Origin: Arcicella lustrica
GTDB lineage: Bacteria; Bacteroidota; Bacteroidia; Cytophagales; Spirosomataceae
Length of the DNA stretch: 64,000 bases
Direction: 5' to 3'
NCBI RefSeq assembly: GCF_034930985.1
Contig: NZ_JAYGIM010000007.1
Span: 62,001 to 126,000 of the forward strand
This document shows positions 63,253 through 64,000 of this stretch, piece by piece (the first letter of the stretch is position 1; every line of letters begins with the position of its first letter). Both the position numbers and the translations under genes were made by a program. The notes below the pieces were generated by a model that saw only the letters and a program-made list of their open reading frames with translations, did no database searches and had not been told where the DNA came from.

Positions 63253-63565
63253 GAGTGTTTTCTTCTCAATGAATGTAAGATGATGAATGAATAACTTTTT
63301 AATACAACGCCCAAAGCAACGTTATGTTTAAAATAAGTTTTTTCATATTTTACCTTCTTGGTAAAGGGCTTAATAAAGATAATGGGATAATTCCAATAAT
63401 TTATAATTGAAATACTATGTGTTTATAAAATTAAGGAGAAGGAGGTTTAATAATATGTTATTTATAAATAAGAAGTATTAAAGAGATTTTTACGATTGTA
63501 CTATTTTTGAAAATTATATTTAAAAACTTATTTGTTCAAATGGCGGAGTAAAATAAGCGTTAAAA
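63253..63565. other. Intergenic stretch between sigma factor and FAS1 gene
   Basis: 313 AT-rich bases with no gene seen. It should contain the sigma operon promoter; I could not make out a convincing TAnnTTTG or ECF-type site. The hairpin at 63566-63600 closes it on the right. Confidence 0.5.
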
Positions 63566-63600
63566 ACAAAGGACTTTCCAACAAAGAGAAAGCCCTTTGT
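63566..63600. terminator. Hairpin after the FAS1 gene
   Basis: ACAAAGG and CCTTTGT, with inner CTTTC/GAAAG pairing across one mismatch and an 8-base loop, about 80 bases past the FAS1 stop. Confidence 0.6.
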
Positions 63601-63681
63601 ACATTACCCATTATTAAACCACACCTGTCTATTAGGCGTGAAGAAAGTATTGATAACTAACTTCATACCCTTTTGGGTGAA

Positions 63682-64000
63682 TTACATTTTAGGTAATACT
63701 ACGGCATCCAACACATGAATTACACCGTTTGATTGATAAACATCATAAGTACTGATGTTTGATGTTCCACCATTTTCATCTTTCAACATGATGTTATGAG
63801 AGCCATTCATCATTGCATATAATTTTCCACCACTTACTGTATTTAAAGTAGCTGTTCCATTACCCGCTTTGATGGCTTTTGCAATAGCATCGAAATCTAA
63901 TTTGCCAGCTACAACATGGTACGTTAAAACTTTGGCTAAGGTTGCCTTGTTTTCTGGTTTTAATAAAGTTTCAACAGTGCCTGCTGGAAGATTTTCAAAA
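63682..64000 (-). CDS. FAS1 (fasciclin) domain protein, C-terminal part
   Basis: About 106 residues to the stop at 63682 are present; the gene continues past the window's right edge. The typical FAS1 segments are LKPENKATLAKVLTYHVVAGKL, TVSGGKLYAMMNG and YQSNGVIHVLDAVVLPKM. FAS1 proteins are exported adhesion-like proteins. Its location next to an ECF sigma/RskA pair recalls mycobacterial MPB70/MPB83, FAS1 proteins under SigK-RskA control. Confidence 0.92.
   Translation of the reverse strand, partial: FENLPAGTVETLLKPENKATLAKVLTYHVVAGKLDFDAIAKAIKAGNGTATLNTVSGGKLYAMMNGSHNIMLKDENGGTSNISTYDVYQSNGVIHVLDAVVLPKM

Overview
The window looks like a chromosomal segment of a Bacteroidota bacterium, most likely from the Cytophagales (Spirosomaceae-like). 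Grounds: AT-rich DNA, several -7 elements of the form TAnnTTTG, starts without Shine-Dalgarno sequences, a giant secreted protein with BACON domains and a type IX secretion (T9SS) C-terminal sorting domain, a PorE-like OmpA protein, GIN-type, DUF4296 and DUF2490 proteins, and a GH16/GH29 pair. The genus cannot be fixed from the sequence alone. Most genes are housekeeping or envelope genes; the accessory parts are a RAYT/palindrome element (8.7-9.6 kb), an IS5-type remnant (15.8-16.7 kb), the giant secreted protein with duplicated lipoproteins (16.8-23.2 kb), and a conflict/defence-like island (38.7-43.3 kb).

Layout. 0-5 kb: end of a GIN-domain gene, an ArsC/Spx-like reductase, a zeta-toxin-like kinase with a small overlapping partner, an M20 amidohydrolase, a 46-bp perfect palindrome and uvrB. 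5-8.7 kb: secreted GH16 and GH29 glycosidases, then mazG. 8.7-9.6 kb: a RAYT transposase flanked by related palindromes. 9.6-12.7 kb: siroheme methyltransferase and sulfite/nitrite reductase. 12.9-15.7 kb: small lipoproteins and prfA. 15.8-23.2 kb: dead IS5-like element, the 1763-aa T9SS cargo protein and two duplicated lipoproteins. 23.2-30.9 kb: histidine kinase, purB, rpsG-rpsL (without fusA), uxuA, GH3-family adenylating enzyme, rnhB. 31-38.5 kb: PorE-like protein, pbpC, a membrane-anchored ASKHA-like protein and a TPR protein.

38.7-43.3 kb is the part most likely to hold an undescribed system. A two-TM DUF4231 protein lies tail-to-tail with a translationally coupled pair: a degenerate SIR2-like protein fused to TIR, and a membrane nSTAND NTPase. 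A HigB/HigA-like toxin-antitoxin pair lies directly upstream. I read this as a candidate anti-phage or programmed-death module (TIR effector, STAND switch, SLATT-like membrane protein); this is inferred from domains and context only.

43.4-64 kb: 2OG oxygenase, TraB/GumN protein, fatty-acid beta-oxidation genes, an intergenic folded-RNA candidate, an ECF sigma factor, an AraC regulator, a metallophosphoesterase, a phosphate block (Pit transporter, DUF2490, OprP-type porin), a Bat-like block (DUF58, Tpr/BatD-like membrane protein, VWA) divergent from DUF4296-DUF58, and an ECF sigma/RskA-type anti-sigma pair beside a FAS1 gene, resembling the mycobacterial SigK-RskA-MPB70/83 arrangement. Short purine-rich tandem repeats of a common style occur upstream of, or within the 5' end of, three minus-strand genes. 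No tRNA, rRNA or CRISPR array was seen.
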